Assembly: GCA_937139405.1 (NCBI GenBank)
Contig: CAKZPV010000047.1
Coordinates: 119,002 to 183,001 of the forward strand
DNA length: 64,000 nt
DNA from: an uncultured Nitrospirota bacterium
Lineage (GTDB): Bacteria; Nitrospirota; Nitrospiria; Nitrospirales; UBA8639
Direction of reading: 5' to 3'
Positions within the stretch are counted from its first letter, which is position 1. Every line of letters starts with the position of its first letter. This document shows, one piece after another, positions 1 through 7,464 of this stretch. The translations under genes and the position numbers were made by a program. A model generated the notes under the pieces. It was not told the origin of the DNA. It saw nothing but the letters and a program-made list of their open reading frames with translations, and ran no database searches.

Positions 1-1500
1 ATTGTTGTATTCCGCAAAGTCCCAATTATCTGGGGCTTCCTTATCCCACACAACCAGACCTCCATTCTCTGGGTTACGATTGGCTGTGTCGGGTGTGATC
101 CAAAAATTAACGTTCACGGCAGCGGCATCGGCATGCATGTTGAGACCTCGTAAAGCACTATCATGTTTGAAGGCCCAGGCTTGGACCAATTGATGGTGTT
201 GGAAAATTCTCGGAAAGCTTCGTCGTAATTCTTCAGCGATTTGAAGTAAGAGAGGACAGGCAAACCCGTTGGCTAAAAAAGTTCCGATATAGCCGTTTTG
301 ATAATCCCGTTTCCAAATTGTTGACTCTAAACAGAAGGCGCGCAATGTTGTTAAGGCCTTTTGGGTTAAGAGAGTATCCACGTACATAGCTTCAGGTTGT
401 GTCGAGAAGTATTGTGTTTCAATCGCGGAAACATCTAACTCTGAGTTGATGGTCTTTCCACGTATGATCTCTGCGGTACGAACATGGAGAAGCTGGTGAA
501 AGGATGGAGCAAGAGCTTGCTGTTCTTGTGGAGTGAGTTGGAAAAAGATGGAATCCGATGTTTCCTGGTTGCAGCGAACAAGAGTAGCGTTCAATGTATT
601 CCGATAATTTATTGGAATCGGTAAAGTGGAGTCTTGTGTCAAAAGGTAGTTCAGTTGTTCTGCATCGTGCTTGACGCGAGCTTTGGTGACGAAAGGCGGA
701 GCGCTACCTTGTTCATGGTTGTACGTGAGGTTCGCCGAGCGCTGGAAGCATACAAGGGCATTTGACATGCGCTGTTGCCAGAGCAACACTAACCCTAAGT
801 GATAATGAGCATTAGGGTAGTTTGGTTTCAGGTTCAAGGCTTGTTGAAAGGCGGCGGTGGCTTCGTCAAGCCTTCCCTGATCCTTCAGTACGACGCCCAT
901 ATTGTGATGAGCTTCGGCATGTTGGGGTGACAGTTGGGTGGCCTGTTGATATTGTGACAGAGCTTGATCTAAGTCACCTTTTTCCTTATACACCACACCT
1001 AAATTATTCAGGAGATCAGCAGATTCTGGTTTGAGTTGTCGCGCTTCTTTATAGGCCGCAATGGCATTGTCCCACTGCCGTTGCCGTCGATAGACATTCC
1101 CCATATTACTCAATGCTTCGACATAGTGAGGGTTGAGTCGAATCGCTTCTTGATAGGCTGAAACCGCTTCATTTTCACACTCCTCTTTTTCCAACACTAA
1201 GGCTTGATTGAAAAAATAATGTGGTTTCATGTTATCGAGCGATATCGCTTGCTGAATGAGTTTTAACGCCAGCCCATATTGACCTTGTTGATAGGCTACA
1301 AGTCCTCGAAGGTGTAAAGAATCTGGGTGTCTTGGAAATTGATCCAGAATGGAGTCATAACCTGCTTCTGCCTGTTGAAAACGGTGAGATTGATGGTGGC
1401 TGATGGCTTTTTGGAACAGGTGACGGGCCTCAGTGGACAGACTTTGAGCACCGGGAGCTTCTGAGGGTTTTGTGGGTTGTCGGTGTGATTGAGGTTTCAT
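1..1500 (-). CDS. TPR protein with C-terminal 2OG-Fe(II) oxygenase-like domain (partial)
   Basis: Reading the minus strand from an ATG at 1500 gives an uninterrupted frame of 500 codons that leaves the window at position 1, so the C-terminus is missing. Residues about 20-270 are tandem 34-residue TPR units, with the usual YxxAIRLNPHYVEALSNMG-like spacing. The last visible stretch contains GLNMHADAAAVNVNFWITP followed by NPENGGLVVW, which resembles the HxD iron-binding motif and core strand of the 2-oxoglutarate/Fe(II) oxygenase fold. TPR-oxygenase fusions are known, and hydroxylation of a protein or glycan is a guess only. No good Shine-Dalgarno sequence precedes the ATG, but an 18-bp palindrome lies just upstream. 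The second iron ligand and the Arg that binds 2-oxoglutarate would lie outside the window. Confidence 0.7.
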   Translation of the reverse strand, partial: MKPQSHRQPTKPSEAPGAQSLSTEARHLFQKAISHHQSHRFQQAEAGYDSILDQFPRHPDSLHLRGLVAYQQGQYGLALKLIQQAISLDNMKPHYFFNQALVLEKEECENEAVSAYQEAIRLNPHYVEALSNMGNVYRRQRQWDNAIAAYKEARQLKPESADLLNNLGVVYKEKGDLDQALSQYQQATQLSPQHAEAHHNMGVVLKDQGRLDEATAAFQQALNLKPNYPNAHYHLGLVLLWQQRMSNALVCFQRSANLTYNHEQGSAPPFVTKARVKHDAEQLNYLLTQDSTLPIPINYRNTLNATLVRCNQETSDSIFFQLTPQEQQALAPSFHQLLHVRTAEIIRGKTINSELDVSAIETQYFSTQPEAMYVDTLLTQKALTTLRAFCLESTIWKRDYQNGYIGTFLANGFACPLLLQIAEELRRSFPRIFQHHQLVQAWAFKHDSALRGLNMHADAAAVNVNFWITPDTANRNPENGGLVVWDKEAPDNWDFAEYNN

Positions 1501-1519
1501 AAAAATACGCTGGGCCGTC

Positions 1520-1537
1520 TTTGGAATGAATTCCAAA
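1520..1537. promoter_or_regulatory. 18-bp palindrome upstream of the TPR gene
   Basis: TTTGGAATGAATTCCAAA is a near-perfect inverted repeat with 8-bp arms, 20 bp upstream of the start codon at 1500. Its size suits a dimeric repressor site or a short hairpin in the leader. No regulator is identified. Confidence 0.3.
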
Positions 1538-1684
1538 TGATGTATGAGGAAAAGCCTATGTCGGAGTTATGACAAAAGTAAAGTCGAGAGTGGTTGCCGG
1601 GGTAGTTTGGGAATTCCAGGAAACCTATACTAAGCGTTTAAGACTGCGGCACATACAGGTAGGACGAGAGCCATAGGTTCGACG

Positions 1685-2767
1685 CTAGTGAGATGAGGAT
1701 GAGGCATCTAACTGATAGAGGCTCCAATTTAGAGCTTCTCGCAGCGCTTGTATGTCGGTATGAGTGGAAGGGTTCGACCAGGCTTGAATGTTGAGGGTTT
1801 CTATCGGAGTGGCTGCCCGTACGTCCCCTAAAGTTCCCAACCCTCGGACGGCGATGGTTTGCATACGGGGATCATGGGATTGCAATTGTTTGAGAAAGAC
1901 ATCATAAAGCGTGGGTGGCGAACTGTGAGTAGAAATTTCTCCGAGTGCCTTGAGTGCCACAAGTCGGTGTTCCGGGTTTTCGGACGAGTCTAGAATATTT
2001 ACCAATGGGAGAATGGCTACTTCTCCTTGGTTCCCAAGAGCGGCAATAGCCGTTACAGCCAGCTCTGGAGTTTTTGTCGCTTTTTCAATGGTCAAGAGAG
2101 CTGCAGGGGAAGTTAGAGGGCCGAGTAATTCAAGAATGAGACGACGACGATCTAACTGATTGCTGTCTTGCTGATATAGGTGAATCAAGCGATCCGACTG
2201 ACCCCACTCTGCCGCTAAATACAGGGGGAATTCATCTTTGGTCAATTGAGCCTGTAATTCTTGTAGGGCATATGAGCCGCTATTGGTGGCACCGGCAGCG
2301 TTAGCCGCTTTTCTGGGATTTTCAAATGACGTGCGTACTTCCCAACTCCAAATAGCTGGTTTCCCCTGATATCGATAAGAGATAGAGCATGCTGGGCCCT
2401 TCCAGAGTCGAGATGACGCCGCTGAGGGATGGCTTCCTTTGCGATGTTTGCTAGGCCCTGCCCAGGTTTTCTGTTCTTCACATTTGGTTCGTACCGTAAC
2501 ATCGTGAGGCATCTTGGCATCGCTGATAGGAGTGAAGCCTGCTTGCGTCAAACGGTCGCTGACAATCTGATGAATGGCACTTGAGTTCTGCAATCCTCGT
2601 TCGGTGAGTGCGAGCGTCTCAACCAGCACATGTTGGACTTGTTGAAGAGGAACCGCTGAAGTGCTTGTGCCTAAGGGGGGTTGAGCAGAAACGATGACTG
2701 ATATTCCAGAGATAAGAGTTGTGCAAAGAACTACTGGTACGGTTATTCGTAATATTCGTAATGACAT
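1685..2767 (-). CDS. Exported HEAT-repeat protein
   Basis: A 360-residue protein with a hydrophobic N-terminal signal (VPVVLCTTLISGISVIVSA, about residues 10-28), so it is probably periplasmic. Residues about 205-340 form HEAT/PBS-lyase-type repeats (for example LLTIEKATKTPELAVTAIAALGN and HRLVALKALGEI), which usually act as protein-protein scaffolds. The middle has a charged segment with three cysteines (CEEQ, ACSIS region) and no recognised fold. A clear GAGGAG ribosome-binding site lies 8 nt before the ATG at 2767. It stands alone, 184 bp downstream of the TPR gene's start on the same strand. No enzymatic motif is visible. Confidence 0.7.
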   Translation of the reverse strand: MSLRILRITVPVVLCTTLISGISVIVSAQPPLGTSTSAVPLQQVQHVLVETLALTERGLQNSSAIHQIVSDRLTQAGFTPISDAKMPHDVTVRTKCEEQKTWAGPSKHRKGSHPSAASSRLWKGPACSISYRYQGKPAIWSWEVRTSFENPRKAANAAGATNSGSYALQELQAQLTKDEFPLYLAAEWGQSDRLIHLYQQDSNQLDRRRLILELLGPLTSPAALLTIEKATKTPELAVTAIAALGNQGEVAILPLVNILDSSENPEHRLVALKALGEISTHSSPPTLYDVFLKQLQSHDPRMQTIAVRGLGTLGDVRAATPIETLNIQAWSNPSTHTDIQALREALNWSLYQLDASSSSH

Positions 2768-3136
2768 GAAATAGACTCCTCAGAAAAATGGGTTGTCATC
2801 ATACCGAGGTCGTTCCTGAAAAAAAACCCATTTTGTCAGAAAGATAGGGATGGCCAATGATTATATCCTTAATGAAGCAAGTAGATTTTTTATAATCCAG
2901 TCGGGCAGCTCAGTTTTATTAGAAACGATTTGCTGGGTGTGGAGCCTCTTAATATTGAACAGTGGTGGAGTCTGCGTAGACGCAATTCTCAAGAAAACGA
3001 ATTTTGAGAACGACGAGAGGGTATCTTGAAATATGTTTGTCACGCCTAATGAAACTCTCGGTCAAGCTGGATAGCCTATTGTGTGTTCGTTTGAAGTGAC
3101 ACACGAGCGGCGAATTGTCAACAACTCTCAAATTCT
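2768..3136. other. Intergenic stretch, no gene seen
   Basis: Only short frames with no recognisable product. A 10-bp inverted repeat (AAAATGGGTT at 2785-2794, AACCCATTTT at 2825-2834) flanks a 30-nt loop just upstream of the HEAT-repeat gene. The right edge is the insertion point of the transposable element that begins at 3137. Confidence 0.5.
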
Positions 3137-3152
3137 GGTACTGGTAACGTTT
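3137..3152 (+). repeat. Left terminal inverted repeat of the IS1-type element
   Basis: GGTACTGGTAACGTTT is identical over 16 bp to the reverse complement of 6016-6031, in the inward-facing orientation expected of transposon ends. Confidence 0.85.
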
Positions 3153-3979
3153 CACGAAGCCAACCTAATCATTTCTTCTAAGCTCCATACATGACTGGAT
3201 ATCCCTGCCTCCATTGCTGGTGTGACTCTCAATGTCGAATGAATACGCACAAAATTATAGTACATCGTGTAAATAGCCATCGAATGAATGTGATTCTCTA
3301 CTTTCTTACTGTGTGCATTGGTCAGTCGAGTAAATCGTCGGTTACTCATTCGTAATTGAAGATTGAGTCGTTCTGAGTAACTGGTACTGACATGTTTCTT
3401 GTCAGGCTTTCCGGTAATGCCATCCTTTCTCGCTCCACAACAGACACCAGGGGAGTACCGAGTTTGGTTGCCTGGAGGCGGGTTATTATACAACTTCACT
3501 AACATGGCATAGTCGATATCATTCCCAAAAGCATTCCATACAGCCTCCAAGTACGGCTTATGCCCATCACTCGTTAACTGCACTCGGTGTGCCAGCCTAC
3601 CAGCTAAGTCAGAAATAAACTTCTCTGCATAAGAAGCATCACGCCCACCCACTAACCAAGAGGGAATCAATTTGGTGTCTGCATCGATGGCCATCCAGGT
3701 CCAAACTGATCCATAGCCAAACTGTTCTCTCAGTTCATCGGGTAAGTTCTTATCCTTCCCATGGCAAAAGCTCCAAATCTCATCCACTTGGATTCTTTTG
3801 CAAGTGAGATTGCGCAGAGTTCGATCTTGGTATTCCAAGCAAGCACTCCCTAGGCTGGCTAGCAAGCGAAGGATGGTCGGTTTCCCGACTCCAGTCATGC
3901 GAGACACGCTGTTCACTCCTGCACCTTCAACAAGGGCCGCAATGACTTGGGTGCGTTTGGCTGTGGAGAGTTTATTCAT
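3152..3979 (-). CDS. IS1-family transposase (DDE, with N-terminal HTH)
   Basis: Belongs to the long single-frame branch of IS1-family transposases. It has an N-terminal helix-turn-helix (SVSRMTGVGKPTILRLLASLG), then the DDE catalytic region with IQVDEIWSFCHGK, WTWMAIDADTKLIPSWLVG, LTSDGHKPYLEAV and SYSERLNLQLRMSNRRFTRLTNA ending in the conserved YNFVRIHSTLRVTPAMEAG. I chose the start at 3979 (MNKLSTAKR), which matches the family's usual MNKL opening; an upstream ATG at 4021 would add 14 residues that overlap the promoter. All expected catalytic residues appear present (D in QVDE and TSDG, E in SER), so the element may be active. Transcribed divergently from the P63C gene. Confidence 0.9.
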   Translation of the reverse strand: MNKLSTAKRTQVIAALVEGAGVNSVSRMTGVGKPTILRLLASLGSACLEYQDRTLRNLTCKRIQVDEIWSFCHGKDKNLPDELREQFGYGSVWTWMAIDADTKLIPSWLVGGRDASYAEKFISDLAGRLAHRVQLTSDGHKPYLEAVWNAFGNDIDYAMLVKLYNNPPPGNQTRYSPGVCCGARKDGITGKPDKKHVSTSYSERLNLQLRMSNRRFTRLTNAHSKKVENHIHSMAIYTMYYNFVRIHSTLRVTPAMEAGISSHVWSLEEMIRLAS

Positions 3980-3988
3980 AATTAATGC

Positions 3989-4046
3989 TATGCTTGCTCG
4001 TGGAAGTATGTTATTATACAATTCAATGCATAGTCAAGCAAGCATA
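3989..4046. promoter_or_regulatory. Overlapping divergent promoters bracketed by an inverted repeat
   Basis: TATGCTTGCT (3989-3998) and AGCAAGCATA (4037-4046) form a 10-bp inverted repeat around the space between transposase and P63C gene. On the minus strand TTGCTT (4036-4041) and TATAAT (4013-4018) are 17 bp apart, giving a strong sigma-70 match for the transposase. On the plus strand TTGCTC (3994-3999) and TACAAT (4017-4022) are also 17 bp apart. Each -35 lies in one arm of the repeat, so one protein bound to the repeat could control both directions. Confidence 0.5.
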
Positions 4047-4068
4047 CAACATTAACCAAGGAGAAGAC

Positions 4069-5127
4069 ATGGAATTCTTTTCAGGAGATGCCAGCGAAGC
4101 TGGGCAGACACTTTCGGAATTAGGGGCTTCAAAGGGCGGCAAGGCTAGGGCGAAGTCTTTGACAAAGGAGCAACGAAAAGAAATTGCTCGAAAGGCAGCG
4201 GAAACCAGATGGGCGACTGAAAGAAAGACCCCTCCACTAATACGGGCAACACATGATGGGTCCTTAAAAATTGGGGATAGTATCCTGCCATGTGCAGTCG
4301 TGGAGGACGGAACGAGGCTCCTCACTCAAGAAGGATTTTTAAAGGCAATTGGTCGTTCTGGTAAGCCAGCAGTAGGGCGTGGGTCGGTGGTCGAAAAGGT
4401 AGCCCCGTTTTTAGCCCTTGATAACCTAAAGCCCTTTGTTAACAAAGAGTTAGAGTCTTCGACATATCCCATCCAATTTAAGCCAGTCCAGGGGAGTCGG
4501 GCATGGGGTTATCGTGCTGAACTGTTGCCAAAAGTTTGTGAAGTATATTTAAAGGCTAGGGACGCTGGTGTGTTGCTTAAAAATCAGGAAAAGTTTGCCA
4601 AGGCTTGCGATGTATTGATGAGGGCATTAGCCCACGTAGGGATTTTGGCCCTAGTTGATGAGGCAACTGGCTATCAAGAAACTCGAGACAGGAAAGCCCT
4701 GCAAGCCATCCTAGATGCGTTTTTTGCAAAAGAGCTTGCCGCATGGACTAAAACCTTTCCGAATGAGTTCTATCACGAACTTTTTCGTCTACGTGGGTGG
4801 AACTGGCAAAGTAAGTCAGGTCATCGCCCAAGGCGGGCCGGAAAAGATACTAAAGACATTGTTTATGCCAGGCTAGCACCGGGTGTCTTGACTCAACTAG
4901 AAAAAAAGAACCCCCCAGATGAAAATTGGCATAGAAGGGCAAGACATCATCAATGGCTATCAGAAGACATAGGCAACCCAGCACTTGCCCAACATTTACA
5001 CGCTGTTATGGCGCTTATGAGAGCTTCTGAAAATTGGGGGAAATTTAAATTGATGCTTGACCAGGCATTCCCAAAAAGAGGGGATACACTACAATTACCA
5101 TTGATGATTGATTCTACTTCTTCTTAG
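4069..5127 (+). CDS. P63C domain-containing protein (element passenger)
   Basis: A 352-residue protein starting at the ATG at 4069, preceded by AAGGAG 6-11 nt upstream. The N-terminus (about 17-45) is a lysine/arginine-rich helix with GASKGGKARAKSLTKEQRKEIARKAAETRW, a motif common in phage- and plasmid-borne DNA-linked proteins. The C-terminal half carries the P63C signature: ALVDEATGYQETRDRKAL, FFAKELAAWTKTFPNEFY, LFRLRGW and HHQWLSEDIGNPALAQHLHAV. P63C proteins are phage- and mobile-element-associated and their function is not established. It is divergent from the transposase and ends 14 bp inside the convergent small gene at 5114. It could regulate or aid transposition, which is inference. 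Confidence 0.8.
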   Translation: MEFFSGDASEAGQTLSELGASKGGKARAKSLTKEQRKEIARKAAETRWATERKTPPLIRATHDGSLKIGDSILPCAVVEDGTRLLTQEGFLKAIGRSGKPAVGRGSVVEKVAPFLALDNLKPFVNKELESSTYPIQFKPVQGSRAWGYRAELLPKVCEVYLKARDAGVLLKNQEKFAKACDVLMRALAHVGILALVDEATGYQETRDRKALQAILDAFFAKELAAWTKTFPNEFYHELFRLRGWNWQSKSGHRPRRAGKDTKDIVYARLAPGVLTQLEKKNPPDENWHRRARHHQWLSEDIGNPALAQHLHAVMALMRASENWGKFKLMLDQAFPKRGDTLQLPLMIDSTSS

Positions 5128-5272
5128 CTGGGGCTTTGCGTTTGGGTTTTTGTTTTGTCGCAAGAGGCTCCCCTAGAAACGCCTCCATCACGTCACGAGC
5201 TAGGAGGTTAGGGTCAGTTGGATTCTTGGGTGCTTTATGAGGTGGGGGCTTCTTTTTGGATGGGTTTTTCAT
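5114..5272 (-). CDS. Small lysine/proline-rich basic protein (element passenger)
   Basis: A 52-residue protein starting at an ATG at 5272 that overlaps the upstream gene's TGA (ATGA at 5269-5272), so translation is coupled. Both ends are lysine/proline-rich (KNPSKKKPPPHKAPKNP and KQKPKRKAPAKKK) and the middle is a short amphipathic segment (LLARDVMEAFLGEPLA). This composition suggests nucleic-acid binding, without a recognised family. The last gene of a three-gene operon inside the element; its 3' end overlaps the P63C gene's end by 14 bp. Confidence 0.55.
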   Translation of the reverse strand: MKNPSKKKPPPHKAPKNPTDPNLLARDVMEAFLGEPLATKQKPKRKAPAKKK

Positions 5273-5544
5273 CGTGTTTTTTTTATCCAATCCCAAACAG
5301 ATTTAGGAGCCCAACCCTTTCTAGCGTCAATGTCTATTTCAAAAATATACATATGGTCATCATTGTTAATTTTTGGCTTTAGGCGGCCAAACCATTTCTC
5401 GGGATCACTCGTAGTCCATACAAGCCACGCATTTGGAGCTATTCTTATCCAATCCAACCCTTGGTTGAAGGCCACCTCCAATTCCTTGACCTTTGTAGGA
5501 CCGGAGAAATTAAAAGTGATTTGCAAATACCTCCCTCTACTCAT
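5269..5544 (-). CDS. Hypothetical 91-residue protein (element passenger)
   Basis: Starts at an ATG at 5544 overlapping the previous gene's stop (ATGA at 5541-5544). It is a small soluble protein with many tryptophans (AWLVWTTSDPEKWFGRLKP, KSVWDWIKK) and no signal or membrane segment. I do not recognise the family. The DDHMYIFEIDI segment suggests a compact beta-alpha fold. It is the middle gene of a coupled triplet, and the ATGA overlaps on both sides support its reality. Confidence 0.55.
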   Translation of the reverse strand: MSRGRYLQITFNFSGPTKVKELEVAFNQGLDWIRIAPNAWLVWTTSDPEKWFGRLKPKINNDDHMYIFEIDIDARKGWAPKSVWDWIKKTR

Positions 5545-5942
5545 ACCGCTTCGTCCGGGCTATCTGGGTTTTGGGTTATACCAGGCATTACAGGATCTGG
5601 CATCAAAGTAGACTCTGGCAGCTTTTCAATGCCTTTGGCTGCCAAGTCTATCCTTTTCCACGTAATAAGCTCTGCCCCCTCTAAGAGAGCTTCCCCTGGA
5701 TTGGTGGTTGCAAATGAAAAAACTTTAAACAGGTACAAAATAAACAAAAATCCCGCCAAGAGAGCCACGCTAATCAGAAACCAATTACCCTCAAGGCGGT
5801 ACGCGACAATACCCAAAACTACCATGAGGCCAAGGCACACCAACGTAGTCTTGCCCACTACGCCACGCCCCAGCTTGATTCGCTCAATGCCTTCGGCGGT
5901 GCCACCAACTGAATTAAGGATATTTTTAAGGAATGCTTCCAA
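5541..5942 (-). CDS. Hypothetical two-helix membrane protein (element passenger)
   Basis: A 133-residue protein with two hydrophobic segments: about residues 31-49 (TLVCLGLMVVLGIVAYRL) and 54-73 (FLISVALLAGFLFILYLF). They are followed by a hydrophilic C-terminus rich in Glu, Asp and Pro. The N-terminal helix (MEAFLKNILNSVGG) is amphipathic. No family recognised. It is the first gene of the minus-strand triplet within the transposable element and couples through ATGA to the next gene. A membrane protein with two small cytosolic partners on a mobile element could be a defence or immunity cassette, but nothing in the sequence proves this. Confidence 0.55.
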   Translation of the reverse strand: MEAFLKNILNSVGGTAEGIERIKLGRGVVGKTTLVCLGLMVVLGIVAYRLEGNWFLISVALLAGFLFILYLFKVFSFATTNPGEALLEGAELITWKRIDLAAKGIEKLPESTLMPDPVMPGITQNPDSPDEAV

Positions 5943-6015
5943 GGTAATTGATAATACCTAAATTTCAAGGAATGCACTACACCAGGAAAAGATAAGGTGG
6001 GATTATTTAATCGGC

Positions 6016-6031
6016 AAACGTTACCAGTACC
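6016..6031 (-). repeat. Right terminal inverted repeat of the IS1-type element
   Basis: AAACGTTACCAGTACC is the exact reverse complement of the left end at 3137-3152. It is followed by CAAATTCA, the right copy of the target duplication. Confidence 0.85.
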
Positions 6032-6533
6032 CAAATTCAAAGTGCGGCAAAATGAGATGCTTCAGATAAGGAACCTGAGCAGGGTGGGAGATTAATCGCT
6101 CAAATTAATACCTCAACCCGAGAAATAGAGTGGAGCTTTCAGTGGATGTTGCTGTGATGTATCGTTTGCACAAAGATACATGCAACTTAGTGAGCGGTTT
6201 ATTTGAATGGATTGAGGATGATCACATCATGGGCAGTTATGATATAGGGCCAATCGATAATGGTGGGGTTGCCATTACCTGACGGCTCGTCACTCAGTCA
6301 ACGCTGAGGGCCATACCTTCATTGCTTGTATATCACCCGTCTGTTTGCAAGTCGTGCAGGCCACTATGCCTGTTTCACTATGTCGATGGTTTGCTCATGC
6401 GACTCCTTCCCAAGCCCTGGCTTCTCCATCGTTTTGTTCGTCAATACTTTCAGGCCATCTTCTGAAACGGTTAAGAGTTCCCCTACTGAGGCCGATATAC
6501 AGAGGAGATGAAGCAAACTGAATGGAGGGCTGT
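6032..6533. other. Intergenic stretch with possible gene remnant
   Basis: No intact gene. A minus-strand reading near 6370-6490 gives GELLTVSEDGLKVLTNKTMEKP, which looks protein-like but is short and lacks a start, so it may be the tail of a decayed gene disrupted by the neighbouring insertion. The right end holds the ribosome-binding site of the STAS gene (GGAGGG, 6524-6529). Confidence 0.35.
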
Positions 6534-6899
6534 ATGGTCGTGTCCGAACGCATTTTGAGTGAACATACTCTAGTCGAAACATTTGTGGGGCGTTTTGACC
6601 AACATGCTCGGCAAGATTTCAAGTGGCGGATTGATCACGCCATTACCCAAGGCTATCGGTTTGTTGTGCTGAATATGGTTGCAGTGTCATTTATCGATAG
6701 TGCGGCATTAGGCTGGCTCGTGCTTGCGCAGCGACGTTTTGAGCGGATTGGAGGAAAGTTGGGCATCATTGCCCCCATGGGATTTGTGCGGGATATTTTA
6801 GAATTAACCGAAATCAATGAATGGATTCCTATTTTTCAGAGTGAAGATGAAGCCTGGAAGACATTTGAAGCGCCGAAAACCGACTCATTGGATGAGTAA
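6534..6899 (+). CDS. STAS-domain protein (anti-sigma factor antagonist-like)
   Basis: A 121-residue single STAS domain: beta strand SEHTLVETFVGRFDQHARQDF, then YRFVVLNMVAVSFIDSAALGWLVLAQRRFERIGGKLGIIAP, which contains the conserved D-S-A-A-L-G around the regulatory Ser/Thr (here Ser in FIDSAALG). Proteins of this type bind anti-sigma kinases and are switched by phosphorylation of that Ser. I chose ATG 6534 because GGAGGG lies 4 nt before it; an ATG at 6522 would place its own start inside this site. Its cognate kinase is not in the window. The PilZ gene follows after 2 bp, so the two are probably co-transcribed and may link a partner-switch system to c-di-GMP. Confidence 0.8.
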   Translation: MVVSERILSEHTLVETFVGRFDQHARQDFKWRIDHAITQGYRFVVLNMVAVSFIDSAALGWLVLAQRRFERIGGKLGIIAPMGFVRDILELTEINEWIPIFQSEDEAWKTFEAPKTDSLDE

Positions 6900-6901
6900 T
6901 C

Positions 6902-7318
6902 ATGCGAAACGCTTCTCTGCTTGAAATAGATTCGCGTCGACCTGTTCCTGTGGCTCAGAAAGACCGGCGAATGGTCCGACGCCTTTCAGTCACGCCGCAG
7001 CAAGCTTTGCCCGTGGTGATTCGTTGTGGGCAGGGCATTGTATGCAAGGGGCGGGTTATCAATGTCAGTGTCCAAGGCATGCTGGTGGAATTTTCCATCG
7101 ATCAAGTGCCTCCAGTGCCCGTGAGTGCTAAAGTGGACGTCAAGTTGCATTATCTTGGGGATAGCATCTGGTTGCCAGGCCTGGTTCGGCATCGCATGGG
7201 CCGTAAGATGGGTTTCCATTTTCCTGCTCTGGTCAATCAACCCAAACGCAACGTCAAACATCCTCTCGCCGTTGTGTTACATTCCCTCTCTCGAGCGGTT
7301 GCCTCGTCAAAAAATTAG
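6902..7318 (+). CDS. PilZ-domain protein
   Basis: A 138-residue protein with an N-terminal arginine motif (KDRRMVRRLSV, about residues 20-30) and the second c-di-GMP motif in the form NVSVQGMLVEF (N/DxSxxG) at about 54-64. It then has the beta-barrel strands WLPGLVRHRMGRKMGFHFP. This matches the RxxxR plus D/NxSxxG layout of PilZ receptors, so c-di-GMP binding is likely. It starts 2 bp after the STAS gene and has no membrane segment. The output partner is unknown. Confidence 0.75.
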   Translation: MRNASLLEIDSRRPVPVAQKDRRMVRRLSVTPQQALPVVIRCGQGIVCKGRVINVSVQGMLVEFSIDQVPPVPVSAKVDVKLHYLGDSIWLPGLVRHRMGRKMGFHFPALVNQPKRNVKHPLAVVLHSLSRAVASSKN

Positions 7319-7372
7319 CCTCAATTTAGAGAACTGAATCTAAGAAGTCCTATCGTAGCGATGTGAGTTGAA

Positions 7373-7405
7373 TTGAATTCGCCTACATTCACGTAGGCGA
7401 TTCAA
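7373..7405. terminator. Strong hairpin after the STAS-PilZ pair
   Basis: TTGAATTCGCCTAC and GTAGGCGATTCAA pair as a 13-bp stem with one bulged T and a 6-nt ATTCAC loop. It lies 55 bp after the PilZ stop, with rusA converging from the right. There is no T-run directly after it, so it is either a factor-assisted bidirectional terminator or a REP-like repeat unit. Confidence 0.4.
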
Positions 7406-7416
7406 CGTTGCAACTA

Positions 7417-7430
7417 GAGTCTGACCCTTT
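7417..7430 (+). repeat. GTCTGACCC motif (RAYT-associated candidate)
   Basis: GAGTCTGACCCTTT recurs nearly unchanged upstream of the RAYT transposase at 63524-63538 and, inverted, at 43541-43551. It may be part of a REP-like family mobilised by that transposase. Confidence 0.35.
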
Positions 7431-7464
7431 AATTTGTAAAATTATTGTAGGTACGTGAGGAATA

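Larger units (their letters stand above)
3137..6031. mobile_element. IS1-type insertion element with passenger genes, complete
   Basis: The 16-mer GGTACTGGTAACGTTT at 3137-3152 recurs in exact inverted orientation at 6016-6031. Outside these ends the flanks are CAAATTCT (3129-3136) and CAAATTCA (6032-6039), a target duplication matching at 7 of 8 positions, the length typical of IS1-like elements. Between them lie the transposase (minus strand), a P63C-domain gene (plus strand) and three coupled small genes (minus strand). The transposase stop codon begins on the last base of the left repeat. The total of 2,895 bp is much longer than a plain IS, so the other four genes are passengers. The one mismatch in the duplication could be drift after insertion. 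Confidence 0.85.

Noticed and set aside
6364..6582. 72-codon minus-strand frame with GELLTVSEDGLKVL
   Set aside because: Protein-like in part, but it overlaps the start of the STAS gene and has no ribosome site or recognised family. Kept only as a possible remnant.
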